A stretch of 64,000 bases of DNA from Chelonoidis abingdonii (lineage: Eukaryota > Chordata > Testudines > Testudinidae): positions 48,828,363-48,892,362 of the forward strand of contig NC_133774.1 of NCBI RefSeq assembly GCF_003597395.2, read 5' to 3'. This document shows, piece by piece, positions 1 to 12,698 of the stretch (the first letter of the stretch is position 1; the number at the start of each line of letters is the position of its first letter). A model generated the notes under the pieces. The model was not told the DNA's origin, searched no databases, and was given only the letters and a program-made list of their open reading frames with translations. A program made the position numbers and the translations under genes.

Positions 1-3000
1 ATGGTTGGTCTATAACTAATGATTTAGGATGGGATTTTTCAAGGGATTGTAACAAGGTGGCTTGCCCTGAAGGGCCAGCTAATCCTGATTACGAAGAAGC
101 CATACCTGGCTTGGATCAGGTGGTTCCACTGTTAGAGCGACTGAAAGCAGCAATGAGTGGGTGAGGTGTCCTGGTAGTAAGCTGGGGTAAAGGAAATGCC
201 CTGCTCAGGTGAGGATACAGCTGGAGACCACCAGGGTAATTGTTATGTTGTGGTTTGCTGTATTGGGAAAACCCTGGCCAGAAGGGCTTGTGAGCCTGTC
301 TGGTGGGAATGCAATGAGAAGGGAGGAACTGTTAGCATTGCAGAGGTCATGAGGGGTTGCATGGGAGCAGGTGTGTTGAAAGAAACAGAGGGCCCTGGGA
401 CATCCTGTTTTCTGGGTTCCCACACCCTGCCATTTCACATTATTTACACAGATGGGTTAGCCCCCCGCCCCAGAGCTCAGGGGGCTGGTACAATTGTCCC
501 CCTTTTCTCTCCCTCTCATCAGCCCTTCATGGGAGGGGGTTGACACTACGTAAGAGAAATAGGTGCCTAATTCCCATTGACTTTCCCTGGCATTTGAGTG
601 CTTTATGCCATTATGGTCCTTAAAAAATCCTGACCTTAAAATTCTGATATTTAAAATCTGGTTTCAGACTTTATTTTGGGGGAGAGAAAAAGGCTGTAGC
701 AGTTTTTATCTATAGAAAAGCAATATTAAGAGCCGATGCTGCTTTTCATAGTGTAGGTTTGGTGCAAAAGCACTTAACCCACAAAGATAGCTCCTTTCAT
801 AGCTATAACTTCTGTGCAGCTTATGAAAGCATACATAGCATTTTACTTTAAAAAAATAAAACTACAAACACTGAACATATTTAAGTACAATACAAAAGCA
901 CCCCAAACTCACTGAGATGGAACACTGTATCAGTGGTAACTGGCTAAAGAAGGGCTTGTATAGTAGAACAAATTTGATAAATAAAAATGTTTTTACAAAG
1001 GAATTTACTTCATCAATATCTTCTGTTGCTGTTGCTGTTATTAAAGATCTTTGTATTTTAATAAGGGCTTTTCCCCTACCCTGCTCTGTTTCTTCTGAGC
1101 CCATTGAAGTTTGATGGGAGTTTTTCAATTCACTTCAAGGGGCTTTGGCTCTGGCCCTTCCTGCTATTTTTGAATTCATAATCTGTTGCAATAGAGATGA
1201 TTGTGATCTCGGAGTTCCAGCATTATGACTTCATTGATGAATCAGAGGAAGGTTGGCTGTGTGGGGGAAAAAACCCTTTGCTTAAAACTAAGCAGTTTGA
1301 GAAGTGACAAGCAATTTAAAAACTGAAAGTTAAATGGATTCACTGTGCATTTGTTTTATATTTGTAAGTATTCCTCTCAGAGTATGTGCCTTTTTCTGTA
1401 AAATTATCTTGGAGAATGTTTTCAGACCAGGCAGAAGTTTAATTATTTTTTCAAAGAATCTAATTTGTAATTAGTTATTCGAACGAAGAAATTAACTCGA
1501 GGATAACAAAATAGTAGGTGATTCACAGAGCCAATGGCAAAACAGATCATTTAGTTCAGCAATAACCATTCTAGCCTAAAGAAACCAAGGAGGTGGCATT
1601 CTTGACATCTATGATTTAATATTCATTATGTATTTCTGTGGCAATGGGTCACATAGAAGACAACATCATATATTGATATAGATATACATATAAAATGCAC
1701 TGTGGGGTGATTTTATGAGAATTATATTTTTCTTTAATTTTCCATTTGTGACATTGGCAAAGAGGTTCCCTCTGATTCTCATCTCAGCAACATCATGGTG
1801 TTCATGTGATTCAAACTCACAGTTTACTAATCGCTAGGGTCCTTCCTCACCTTGGGGCCTAGATTCTTTAGCTTTCTCTATGCCCCTTGGTGATTGATGC
1901 AAAGGGGCTGGAAACTGCCCAGGTCAACCCAGGCAGAGATTTCTCCATTGTGAGGTAAGTGCCAGTGGACAAATTCCTCGCATATCTGGCTCACGTCTAC
2001 CCCTTCCAGCACCTGGCATAGGGAATGTGTCAGGGCTGATCAGGTGCAGCCAGAGCATTCTCTGGCTATTCCTGGCTAGCAGATTGCCATCTGCCAGCCC
2101 CAGAGGACTAAGCTTCACCATCCTAAGGGAAGTTTGGGATGCGATTGTGCTGGAGAAATTTGGCATTCAGTGGGTGCCAAGAATGAGTGGAAGCTACACT
2201 ACTTTGTCAAGTACCAGTTTTCTTACCAATTTAATCCTGACGTCTAATTTACCTGACCATCTTACACCAGCACTGAGTGAATTTTGAACAGAAACTTCCA
2301 CTTGAGTTGCCTCCCCTAAATCCAGGTTGTATTTGGCCCTGTGCCTTAAATGGTATGCATTTAAATTCATTAGTGATTAGAGGGCTTTGGAGCAGAGCTA
2401 CCTAATCTGAAGTTTGGAGCCTCTGGCCCAGTCACCGTGGGGCCACTGCAGCTCCAGGGTGGGTACATTGGAGTACTAGTGACATTACAAGACATGCAGA
2501 ATAGACATAGTGTGATGTTAGGCTGTATTGGGAAAATACAGGAGGAAGTGGGAGGTGTTACTTGCTGCAGTGCCAGCCAAGCACAGTCTTTTGGGCACAG
2601 AGCAAGTTGGGCACATAAATATTTTTGAGGATCCAGGCCTGTATGCTTCATCTGCTCTTTCTACTTGACACCACAGTGAGGTTTGTGTGTACACACGTGC
2701 TGTGGCCTCAGTGTAGTTGGGTGATGGCAGAGCTTCAGCTGGAAGAAGAATGGAGTGGCTGAGCTGCTGCAGCAAGACAGGCTACCATCTGGGAGGGCTA
2801 TGGAGCTGGAGAAGTACTTGTAGGCAGCACTATGAGAACAGGTAAACTAGCCTCTAGACTGACTCAGCTCAACTGGGTGGTGAAGGAATGTTCCAGGGCC
2901 ACCAGCCATGTGATAAAACTGAAGGTTCTACTGAACCAAGCACCAGGAAAGGCCTCCTGTTTAGAAGCAAGCATTGCCCAGAGTGTTAATAATGTGTAGA

Positions 3001-4517
3001 GCCGTTTTCACGCGACACCCATCTGGGCTAGGTGCTTTAATAGTTTTGAGATGTTTAATACCCATGACAATCATCAAGGATTGAAGAAATAAAACTGCTA
3101 AGTTTATTGCAAAGTGATAAGCTGCAATTTGGTTGATAGTGTATAGAGATCCTTATGGAAGGGTAAAAAATGTGATATTGGAATCAATGGAAATTAGGAT
3201 CCTAAATATCTTTGAGGATCTGGGTCTTAGTTTCCACTTCCAGATCTTAATTCCAAAGATAACAGTTATTGTGGCAGTTTCTCCTTGCATGCAATACTTT
3301 ATAAGAGGTAATACTGTGAACGTCAACCACACACAATTCAAAAAGGTCAGGGCCACTTCCCTGCAACTTACAAAGCCAGTACTTTCCATAGAGCCTTGGA
3401 AAATATTGTAGATATTGAATAAAATCCACTTAAACAAAGACTTACAAGTAATAACTGATTTAATTTTTCAAAAGCAGATGGATCATGGTTAGGATTGGAA
3501 ATGTCCCAAATCAAGAAGCATAATCTTCAGGCGAGTGAGCATTTTTAATATCTACCATGTTAGTTCTGGATATTAATCTTTCTGAAAACAAATGGAAGGA
3601 AAAATATCAATGTTTTTAAAATGATGTATGTAGCTTGGAACGCTAGCTAGAATTCTATTCAAATGGATGTGAAGCCCCCAAATCTCAGTGAGTTGTAAAT
3701 CAGAAAATCAATTTATGCCCAAATTCAAAATGTAATGACATGCTAAAGCCTTGACTGAGACCCAAAAGAATTTAACAAAATCCTTCCTAGCATTTAAAAA
3801 TGTGAATGTAAATACTTTTTAAAAAAAGAAAAGAATTTACTTAAATGCATTGATATAAAAAGTATATTTGGTACTGCACGAAGTGCTCCAGAAATCAATG
3901 CTATTCTGTCTCCTAAATCAATATACATTACAGCAGCTCCCAAAGGCAGAGGTTTATGTACTGAAATAGCTGCATCTTTCTGACATAGGCCAAAGTGACA
4001 AAAAACCCATCCATCTCATTCTCTTCTGAGATTAGAGTTTGGTTCCAGCTCTGCAAGATTCATCTCTGGGATAAAAATATTTGTAAAAGAAAAAAAGATT
4101 TTTCCTTTTAAGAGGAGTATAAATATAATGAACTTGGAAGGTGAACTTAGTGCTTGAAAGGGGCCAGATATACAGATCTGAAAAGCGAAGTTCTCTCTGT
4201 GTCTATAAAATGGTTGGACTGTTCAACCTGTCCAAACACGGTTTTTATTGTTTTGTTTCTTTGTCAGCTGAAAAATGAGCTGCCTGCTTTCTCCCCAAAG
4301 TGACACCCCACCATACAGAATGCTGCCAGGCCTCTGTGGAATCCAACAGGGGAATGACAACTGCTAGCCATAACTTTGCGATGAAATCTAGTGACCTGTG
4401 ATTTCATAGCAGCCTAAAATGTGGGGAAAGGGAACATTTAAAATCCCCTTTGAGCTGAATGGCACTCACTTATATTTTCTATTCAAGATATTCTAGGTCC
4501 TGATTCAGCAAAGTATA
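1..4517. other. Non-coding stretch, nothing recognised
   Basis: AT-rich sequence with only short open frames in all six frames and no recognisable protein motif. No clear SINE, LINE or LTR boundary was seen, although decayed repeats are likely. It reads as intergenic or intronic vertebrate DNA. Confidence 0.6.
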
Positions 4518-4635
4518 TTATTAATTATTAGTATTATTAATTTGTATTACTGTAGCATCTTGGAGCCCTAGTCATGGACCAAGCTAGGCAGTATACAAAC
4601 ACAAAATGAAGAGATATTTGCCCCAAACATATTCT
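4518..4635 (-). repeat. Tail fragment of an ancient MIR/L2-type retroposon
   Basis: An ATTATTA-rich stretch is followed by a block reading (on +) GTAGCATCTTGGAGCCC, then TCATGGACCAAGCTAGGC and GTATACAAACACA. The same block recurs in reverse orientation near 6,770-6,830 and 43,560-43,610, so it is a dispersed family. I recognise it as the 3' part of an old amniote retroposon; the exact family name is inference. Confidence 0.5.
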
Positions 4636-6724
4636 TAACACTAAGTGTGCAATCCTATCCCTAGCCATGTGCATACATATATTGCTGAATCAGAGCCTTA
4701 GCTCATCATTTGACAGTTAGTTAAAATGGCATTAAGAAATACTGCTGGCAAGAAAGCCAAATATTTTTTGGTTTTGATCTACTCCATTTTGTTGTTAAAA
4801 GTCTAAACACCTTGGTTTGCACTAACCACAACAGTGACACTCTCTCAGCTTCCACTACACTGTTATGTTTTGCATTTTGTGGTGTACAGTGCAATACAGT
4901 TTTATAACTTAGTTTTAATACAATGGACCTTCATGTTTCTAGAAGTCATCACTTTTCTGGAAGCAGCAGCATTTTGTGTTCAGTTGAGATGCAGCCCATT
5001 ACAGAGGAGAAACCTACTCTCTTTTCTCAGAGACCTTTTTGGTTCTCTCTTTTCCTAGTTTTCTCTTAATCTAAAATGGAAAAAAAAAATCAGTCAAACT
5101 GAAAGTACAAGGCTGCTGTTTGTGTCTGGAAAAAGGATAACATATGATGGAATCCAAACAGGGAAAGATAAAATGAATCAGGGTATTTAGTTACATCAAG
5201 ATGAAGCTAAGATAAGGAAAAGCTATCTCCTATGTAATGGTCCCATAATCACAGACTGGTAATGGCTATATGAATGCTCTCCCATTTTAAGTAAAACTTG
5301 TCTGCTCTGTTATTGCTGTACTGGGTTATTTTTAAGTGTCATGAGCAATGTGCACTAGATTTGAAATCAGTCTTCCAGATATTCTCTTTATTACCGCTTG
5401 GGTCTCATGATTTAAATCCTTGAAAATTTTTTTTATATATAATATAGTAGTATTTCATACTGAAATAGCACTATAAGAAAGTTCTATTTCTAAGCAATTG
5501 CTGCTGTACTACTTACTTTAGCCTCCAGTTAGTAAAATGCTGGATTTTCATCTTAAAGTGACAATGAAATGTTGTGTTTTGTCACTGCCTTCCAAGAGAT
5601 TAGCCTTCATGCAGTGATAAACTATTCTAGAATTTCCTCAGTTGGAAGAGAAGTTAACATATAATTTTCAAAGCTCCAATACATCTGGGGTCTTTCCTCT
5701 CTCACCCTGGAGTCACTCTCCAGATTTTTTATTTGTGTTAGGGTAAAAAAATGTTTAATGGTGTCTCCAATGCTCTAAGCAACCGCTGGATCAGAAATTC
5801 CACGCTGAAATTTAAACGCAACATGGAGGCCAATTGTTTATATAGGAAAAAGGCTAAACCAAAATAAATTGCTGAAGGTCTTTTTGTTAAACTAAAATAT
5901 ACTGCAAGAATAAGCCACACAATTTTCAAGACTCACACTCTTGTTATCAGGCCATGGGGAAAAAAATGAGAGAGAGATCAGGCTGTGATCTCTCAGATCA
6001 GTGATCTGTGAGGACCTCACAACCCAGAGATTTACTCCCAGTTCTCTTATGTTGTGTAATAGTGTGTGTGTATACAAGAAAAGTGTTTTTGGTAAAATAA
6101 AAACAAATGCCCATATGCCTCCTACTTTGTTTCATAGATATATATAAAAGGGGAGAGGTGTAAGATATTTTGGGTTTGTTTATACTCAGTTGGGGGTCAA
6201 GGCTATTATAAATAGTTCATAATAAACAGAATGGCCACATTGGCAGCTAAGTGGGGGAAAGGTTCCATTACAGGGATTAGATTTCACTAAGCAATTGAAT
6301 AGAGCTGTGAAAACAAAATGGAGAAAATAAAGTTGTGTGAGCTGAATAACATTACAGCCTGAAGCACCATGCAGCACTGATACAGACCCAGACTTCTGGA
6401 AGGTTCTGATGTGGCCCATCCTTTGAGGCATTGGCCAATCTCTTGCTAACATGTAAAATAAATCCATAGCGAACACTCACAGAATAGGGAATTCTGTACA
6501 TGTAAATACCCTGGATTTATATAGGGTATAGAAAAAAAACAGGCAAAGTAGAAGGACATATGTATTCATTCCTACACCCCAAAAACAGGGCTGGTAGCTG
6601 GCCAAAATTATAGATTATAATTTATGTATGCATTTTAATCAATCAATAAGCTCCAAAGCATGTAGTTATGCACACAGCTGGTCTATGCTAACATGTTGCC
6701 CTCCCACACCTCCTTTTTCCATCT
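4636..6724. other. Non-coding stretch, nothing recognised
   Basis: AT-rich sequence with short spurious frames. A short TG run lies near 6,061-6,072. No mobile-element boundary or coding motif is visible. Confidence 0.55.
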
Positions 6725-6838
6725 GGTTTTAAATTATATTGTAAACCCTTTGAGCCGCGTATTGTATTCGTACAGGACCCAGCACAAATGGGCCCCAATC
6801 CCAATGGGGGCCGTAGGCACTGCCAATAAGAATAAAGT
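6725..6838 (+). repeat. Tail fragment of an ancient MIR/L2-type retroposon
   Basis: The block TTGTAAACCCTTTGAGCC, then ACAGGACCCAGCACAAATGG and a GGGGGCCGTAGGCACTG segment ending in AATAAGAATAAA, matches in reverse the copy at 4,518-4,635. It is a decayed 3' end of the same dispersed family with no coding capacity. Confidence 0.5.
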
Positions 6839-7117
6839 CTGGTCGACCTAAATTAAGGCTAGAAGCCTTGACGATATGCCTTTAAAATAAATAAGTCATT
6901 CAAATCACCTTTACCTTACCCAGGAAATGACCATACATGGATATGCTTCTACAATTTACTTAAAGATATGATAAAAGGAAAAGTGAATGAGACAAAACTG
7001 ATGATTAAAGAGCCATAAGGGAGCTTGCTAAATTTGCAGCATAATTCCTGTCCCATTGCCTAGTATTCTCCATGAGAAAAAGAAAACCATTCAAAGAGTA
7101 ACAAGGATTCCCATTTA

Positions 7118-7240
7118 TTAAGCCCTGATCCTTCGAACACATACACACAATTAACTTTATGCACAATGGGACTACCCATGTGTAAAGCCAAGTATGTACA
7201 TAAATATCTGCAAGGTCAGGACCAAAGACAAGGCCACAAT
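7118..7240. repeat. Fragment of an ancient palindromic amniote repeat
   Basis: It begins with a CCCTGATCCTTCGAACAC-type arm and ends near 7,225 with an approximate reverse complement (GCAAGGTCAGGACC). An AATGGGACTACCCATGTG core lies between. Related pieces occur near 28,470, 29,520 and 32,790. It looks like an old MITE-like inverted repeat; family unassigned. Confidence 0.4.
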
Positions 7241-8427
7241 ATAGTTTGCAACATCTATAAGCTGTTCAAGATGTTTCTGGCAGATTCAGACATGGATTTT
7301 ATTACTCCATATGAAATGGATTTGTAAAAAAACAGTTTGTCAAATATACTACTATTTAGCTATGACAGGTGAGGCCAAGTAATCTCCCCAACACTTCATT
7401 GCTGGTGGTGAATATTTTCTGGCAAAGCATCACACTTTAAGACATGACTCACCATGATTTACTGCATCAAAAGCCAAATAATTATGTAGCTGACCTTTGT
7501 AAATCATGTGAATACTAAACTATGGATGTTAAAGTAACATACAGTTGGGTGAAAAAGGGGACATCAAATGTCCCCTCAGTGGTTCAGTTCAAGGGAAAGA
7601 AGAGGCAATTTCTGCTACAAGGCTGGCCTCTGGGGGATATTTGAGAGGATGCTGATGATGACGGTACTGGGAGGAGGCAGAGAATGAGGCCTGGTTGCTT
7701 GGGGGAAGGACAGGAATGGGGTGGGTGTGTTTCTAGTAGCCCACTATCTCCCCATAGAGACAGCACCCCTGCAGTAAAATAAATCATCCCATTACATACT
7801 TACCTTTCCATTCATAATAAACTGCCCCGTTTCTGTCCTGCTCTCTCCCAGTGGTGAAAACTATTTGCACATACAGGGGGAGGGGGGAAGAGAGTTGCTA
7901 GCGTACCTCCACATAGTACACAGATGAGAGGAGTGAGTCTCCCAGGAGAATTAGAAGGCAGGTGACAGAGGGCAGTTTCTCACAGCCCAGTCCATCGTAC
8001 CCACTCTGTGAAAGAAATGGGAGGGTCAGCTTCTCTACAAAGGAGGAAGAGAAGAAACACATGCATATGTGTTGGGAGGGATGGGGGTAGCCTTCGTAGC
8101 TCAATCCTCATTCCTCTGAAGGAAGTTACTTGATTACAAAGGCTCAGTTTAAAACAAGGTTTGCAGACCTCTCTCAAAAAATTGTCCGCTTCAGGAAACC
8201 ACAAGCCATGCCCAAAAAACTTTTCCTTCTTGATCTTTCATTAGTCTCTTCTTCAGTGGGACATCAGGCCACACAAGCCAGACCCTCAGCTCTGTTCTCT
8301 GTTGAAGGGAAAATGAGCTGAAAGGTAACTTATTGCTTAGGAAAACAGATGTGTTCTACTACTTGCAAATAACTTTTACAAATACAGTATATATTGTTTC
8401 TGGTTACAAAAGATGTACTGCTGGGAT
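7241..8427. other. Non-coding stretch, nothing recognised
   Basis: No element boundary or coding motif seen. Purine-rich tracts near 7,640-7,720 and 7,875-7,895 are low complexity. Confidence 0.5.
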
Positions 8428-8525
8428 TTTCAACAGAGTCTAAAGGAGTTCCCTTAGGTTCCCAACTCCCATTGCATTTCAATGGGAGTTGGACATCACT
8501 CCTTTGAAAATTCCAGCCAAAAATA
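8428..8525. repeat. Palindromic ancient repeat with perfect 13-bp hairpin arms
   Basis: The centre at 8,462-8,492 is a perfect hairpin: CCAACTCCCATTG, a 5-nt loop, then CAATGGGAGTTGG. Weaker outer arms (GATTTTCAACAG at the left, CTCCTTTGAAAATT at the right) extend the symmetry. Pieces with the same wording (TTTTCAAAGG..., CTAAGT..., AATGGG) recur at 10,286-10,402 and 29,606-29,705, indicating a dispersed foldback family. Confidence 0.55.
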
Positions 8526-8756
8526 ACTAGACTACATTAAGCACAGAAGATAGACATTACAGCAAAATATCCAGAATAATGCCTTAATACTAATACCTTT
8601 TATGTATCTATCTCAGGTGTTGATGAGGCACCTGTGAGCTTCATATCCAATCTTAGAAACTTATGCATGAGGATGCTGAAAAGTCTTTCACAAAATGTCT
8701 ATATTTTATGTGACCATGGACAGAGGAAAATATATATAAAATAATCAAAGTATCAT

Positions 8757-9591
8757 TGTCATAAACAGATAGTTAAGGGTTAATGTCTCTTTTACCTGTA
8801 AAGGGTTACAAATAGTGAACCTGGAACACCTGACCAGAGGACCAATCAGGAGACAAGATACTTTCAAATCTCGGTGGAGGGAAGTCTTTGTTTTGTGTTG
8901 TTGGTTTGTCCGTTGTTCTCTCTGGGATCTGAGAGTGACCAGATGTACCTACAGACTCTCTAATTTTCTGTTCAAGTAGTAAGTACAAGTAGAAAGGCAG
9001 TTTAGTCTTTTGATGTTTACTTTAATTGCAAATGTGTATTTGGCTGGAAGGATTCTAATTTGTATGTATGCTGGATGGAGGATTCTCTCTAGTGTCTATA
9101 AGCTGAAAGACCCTGAAGCATTTACCATCTTGAGTACAGAGACAACTTACTTTTTTCTTTCTTTTACTAAAAGCTTTTCTTTTTAAGACCTGATTGATTT
9201 CTTTCCTTGTTAAGGCTCAAGGGAATTGAGTCTATACCCACCAGGAATTGGTGGAGAAAGGAGGGAAGGGAGGGGGGAAGTGGAATTCCTCTGTGTTTTT
9301 AGATTCAAAGAGTTTGAATCACTGTGATCGCCTAGTGTACCCAGGAGGGGAGGATCTGGGAGGAAGAAAGGAGGGAGGCGGAATGGTTTATTTCCCTTTG
9401 TTGTGAGACTCAAGGGATTTGGTCTGGGTCCCCAGGGAAGGTTTTGGGGGGACCAGAGTGTACCAGGCACTCCAAGTCCTGGTTGGTGGCAGCACTACAA
9501 GATCTAAGCTGGTAATTAAGCTTAGAGGAATTCATGCTGGTACCCCATCTTTTGGACTCTAAGGTTCAGAGTGGGGACTTATACCATGACA
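8757..9591 (+). mobile_element. Solo LTR of an LTR retroelement
   Basis: The 835-bp unit starts TGTCATAAACAG and ends ACCATGACA, giving the TG...CA ends and short terminal inversion (TGTCAT/ATGACA) of retroviral or Gypsy-type LTRs. It is flanked by a perfect 5-bp duplication, ATCAT, at 8,752-8,756 and 9,592-9,596. No internal gag/pol lies on either side, so it is a solo LTR left by recombination. A copy of the same LTR lies on the other strand at 12,699-13,705. Class (ERV or Gypsy) cannot be fixed from the LTR alone. Nothing in it codes for protein. Confidence 0.85.
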
Positions 9592-10017
9592 ATCATAAAA
9601 TACTTTCTAAAGTAGGCATAAGCATGGAAATATAGATAGGAGGGCTCTGTATCGCAGCATATACTATATAGAGTTAGCTGGGAACAAACAGGAATCAAAG
9701 ATCAGAATTAAATTTTTAATAAAATTAGTGTACAGATAAAACAACCCTGGAAAGCCCCGGATTCTGAAGTGAGCTATAGCTGACTGGGTAGGGGAAAGAA
9801 GAGAAGAGACTCTACATGGATTTCAAAAGCTATGGATTTTCTGTGAATTAAAAGTCTTTAAAAAATATATGCATCCCTGTGTGGTTTAATCAGATACTGG
9901 AAAAATTAGACTTCATGTGTCATTGTTCCACTGATATTGTGTGCCTTCACTAATAACATTTTTGCACCATGTCATAAAATGGTTAACCTATTTAAAATAC
10001 TGATGGATTCAGGAAAG

Positions 10018-10225
10018 GCCTAGTGGTCTGAGCACAGGATGGAGAGACAGGAAATTGTAATCATGGCTCTTTAATTCCTTCCCTCGGCAGCCTTGGGCAA
10101 TTTACATAACCTCTCTGTGCTTTGGTTTTCCCATCTGCTAAATACCTACTTAGCTGACTGGTGTACTGTGAGGATTAGTTAGCTATTTTTTTGTAAAACA
10201 CTCTGAAGATTAAATGTGTCACAAA
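10018..10225 (+). mobile_element. MIR-like CORE-SINE remnant
   Basis: The order of segments follows the MIR consensus as I know it: GGCCTAGTGGTCTGAGCAC (tRNA-like start), CATGGCTCTTTAATTCC, CCTTGGGCAATTTACATAAC, CTCTCTGTGCTTTGGTTTTC, CCATCTGCTAAATACC, then TGTGAGGATTAGTTAG and AAAACACTCTGAAGATT. It is old and diverged, without a clear target duplication. It is transcribed by Pol III when intact; here it is a fossil. Confidence 0.75.
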
Positions 10226-10285
10226 AATCCCCAATTTAAGTATTATCACCTCTAGATATTCAGACTAAATGCAGCCTATGGGTAA

Positions 10286-10402
10286 CATTTTCAATTCCTA
10301 ATGGACTTAGAAGCCTAAGTACAATTTTCAAAAGAGATTGCCTATTATGTTTGAAAAATGAGACTTGTGCTCCTAAATCACTTAGGCACTTTTGAAACGG
10401 TC
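10286..10402. repeat. Decayed copy of the palindromic TTTTCAAA repeat family
   Basis: It contains ATTTTCAATTCCTAATGG, AGAAGCCTAAGTACAATTTT and ATCACTTAGGCACTTTTGAAA, which resemble arms of the family seen intact at 8,428-8,525. The symmetry is mostly lost. Confidence 0.4.
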
Positions 10403-11340
10403 ACACAAAGACTATTAAAAATAGTATAGGGAATCTCCTGTCTTCTCATTGACATGAGAGGGTAATGATCTATTAACTCTCTCGTGGTGGACTGCCTATC
10501 AGCCAGCTGGGGAAAAACTGCAATGGATGTGTGGTCTGAAGTTTGTTGGGTTCTTTCCTGGCAGCAGGATCAGTCCCCTGCAATGAGTATTCATAATCCC
10601 TAATGTTTTGTGCTCTTTCCTCAAACTTTACACTTTACCTTTTAGTACTTTGGGAACAGTTGTAAGATCACAGAGCTGCAGCTACCCTGCTGCTCTAGAG
10701 CACCTTCTTCTCATGGAAATGACTCTCCAGGACCAGCTCTGTAGTTCTTTCCCATCTTCATTCTCCTTCTTCCCTTTAGCTCTCTGCGGCCGCATAGAAA
10801 ATGATGCATTTGGGGGCGGGGGGGGAAATCACATGAAGTTGACAGCTTGCTACAGTTTCCTTACAGTTGCATCAAATTTTCTCTGAGTCAGAGCAGTAGT
10901 AACACGACATTTCTCTTTGCTGCAAAATTGCTCTCAGCAAATTTGAGCCCCTATTCCTCCTCCTCTCCACCACAGACACACTTAGAACCAAAATAGAACA
11001 TTAATGCCTAAAGATGGCTGAGACTACAAGACAGCAATAAGTGTAAAGAGATGGGGTTTTTTGGGGGGAGGGAATCACATTTGCCTTTCTCATCTCATAA
11101 TGACATTAGATTAGAGAGACTTCTCTACGTTCTTCTGCTTAAATACATGAACACAAACACAATGCATTAGAGTTATCTCTTCCTAACTTATTCAGATGAA
11201 GGGCACGATCATTAGCCGCTTCATCTCATAACTGACAAATATTAAGGGAATTCTTAACCCTCCCCACTACCTTGTGACCCTAAGAACCCCTCATTGCCAA
11301 CTGGCAAGGGTTCACTGTTCTGTCAGCAATTCCCATAAGT
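10403..11340. other. Non-coding stretch, nothing recognised
   Basis: Short frames only. A G-run lies near 10,812-10,825 and another near 11,063-11,070. No element ends seen. Confidence 0.5.
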
Positions 11341-11868
11341 AGGGCCCTATCAAATTCACAGCCATGAAAAATGCATCACAGACCATGAATTCTAGTCTCC
11401 CCCTGTGAAATCTGGTCTTTTTTGTACTTTTACCCTATACTATACAGATTTCACAGGGGGAGACCAGTGTTTCTCAAATTGAGCATCCTGACTCAAAAGG
11501 GAGTTGCAGGGGGGTTGCAAGGTTATTTTAGGTGGGTCATGGTATTGCCACTCTTACCTCTGCACTGCCTTCAGAGCTGGGCAGCTGGAGAGCAGCAGCT
11601 GTTGGCTGAGCACCCAGCTCTGAAGGCAGTGTCACCGTCAGCAGCAGTGCAGAAATAAGGGTAGCAGTACCCCCCCACACATACACAATAACTTTGCAAC
11701 CCTCTCCCCCCAACACACACACATAACTCCTTTTTCGGTCAGGACCACTACAATTACAACACCATGACATTTCAGATTTAAATAGCTGAAATCATTAAAT
11801 TTATTATTTTTAAAACCCTATATCTATTAAATTGAACAAAATGTACTGTGAATTTGGTATGGCCTTAC
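11341..11868. mobile_element. Hairpin-rich non-autonomous DNA element
   Basis: The ends are inverted: AGGGCCCTATCAAATTCACAG at the left, and the complement of TGAATTTGGTATGGCCTTA at the right. Inside are two nested hairpins. AGTCTCCCCCTGTGAAATCTG (about 11,393) faces CAGATTTCACAGGGGGAGAC (about 11,446). TGCCTTCAGAGCTGGG (about 11,567) faces CCCAGCTCTGAAGGCA (about 11,611). A hAT-like CAGTGTTTCTCAAATTGAG segment begins at 11,466. There is no transposase. It is MITE-like; superfamily uncertain, and the flanking CCCAT on both sides may be a short duplication. Confidence 0.6.
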
Positions 11869-12698
11869 CCATCAGACCTGGCAAACTCATTACACCTAAC
11901 ACATTGCTGTCTTAGTATTTATCTAAAAAGACTTTCATGTGAGGTATCAAATGAAAGGTGACAACACTGTTCATTGATACCATTGTGGAGTGTATGTATT
12001 AACACTATGAGGAATTATGTATACCTACTAACAGGACTTAAATTCAACTGGAGCTGTCTGAAGCGGTAAATATAATCCCCCTGGAGATTTTATAGCATTT
12101 CTGGGGAGAGGCGTGGGGGTCTCTGGGAAATACTCTATAAGAATTTAAGCCCTGCCTACTAATATTAGGCTTTAAAGTCTGTAACCAAACAAAGGGAGAA
12201 GCAGCTTTCTTCTAGATCCAAAGGAAGGTAGCTATCTCACTGCAGCTGTAGATTAAGCATTGTGAGCCAAAAAAACAATGGGAGCTACATTTGCTGTAAA
12301 GTTAATAGGAAAAACAGGTTGACCTGGGGCGGGGGGGCAGGATATAAACTCAACATGGCACCAGCACTCCAGGGAAAAAACATCAGGAATAAATTTCTAA
12401 AGGTCTATTGGTCGATAACAGCATGCAAGAACAAATCCTCCCCCCGCTACCCCCATTATCCATTTCAGTGAGGAACACTCTTGGGAGAGGGAGGTGGTTA
12501 GTGAAGGAACTGGACTGAGTGAAAACCAGAAAGCTCTGCAGAAAGACTTGGAGGGTGAGAAACTGCTTTAGATAAGGATTGTAACTTAAATTAGTCAGCC
12601 TTAAATCTAGAAAGCATACACTTTTGCTTTATCTGCAGCCATTTCTGTTTCCATTCTTACTCGATACTCACTTAAATCTGTGAATCTCTGTTCAATGT
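11869..12698. other. Non-coding stretch, nothing recognised
   Basis: Short frames only; no element ends recognised before the minus-strand LTR. Confidence 0.5.
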
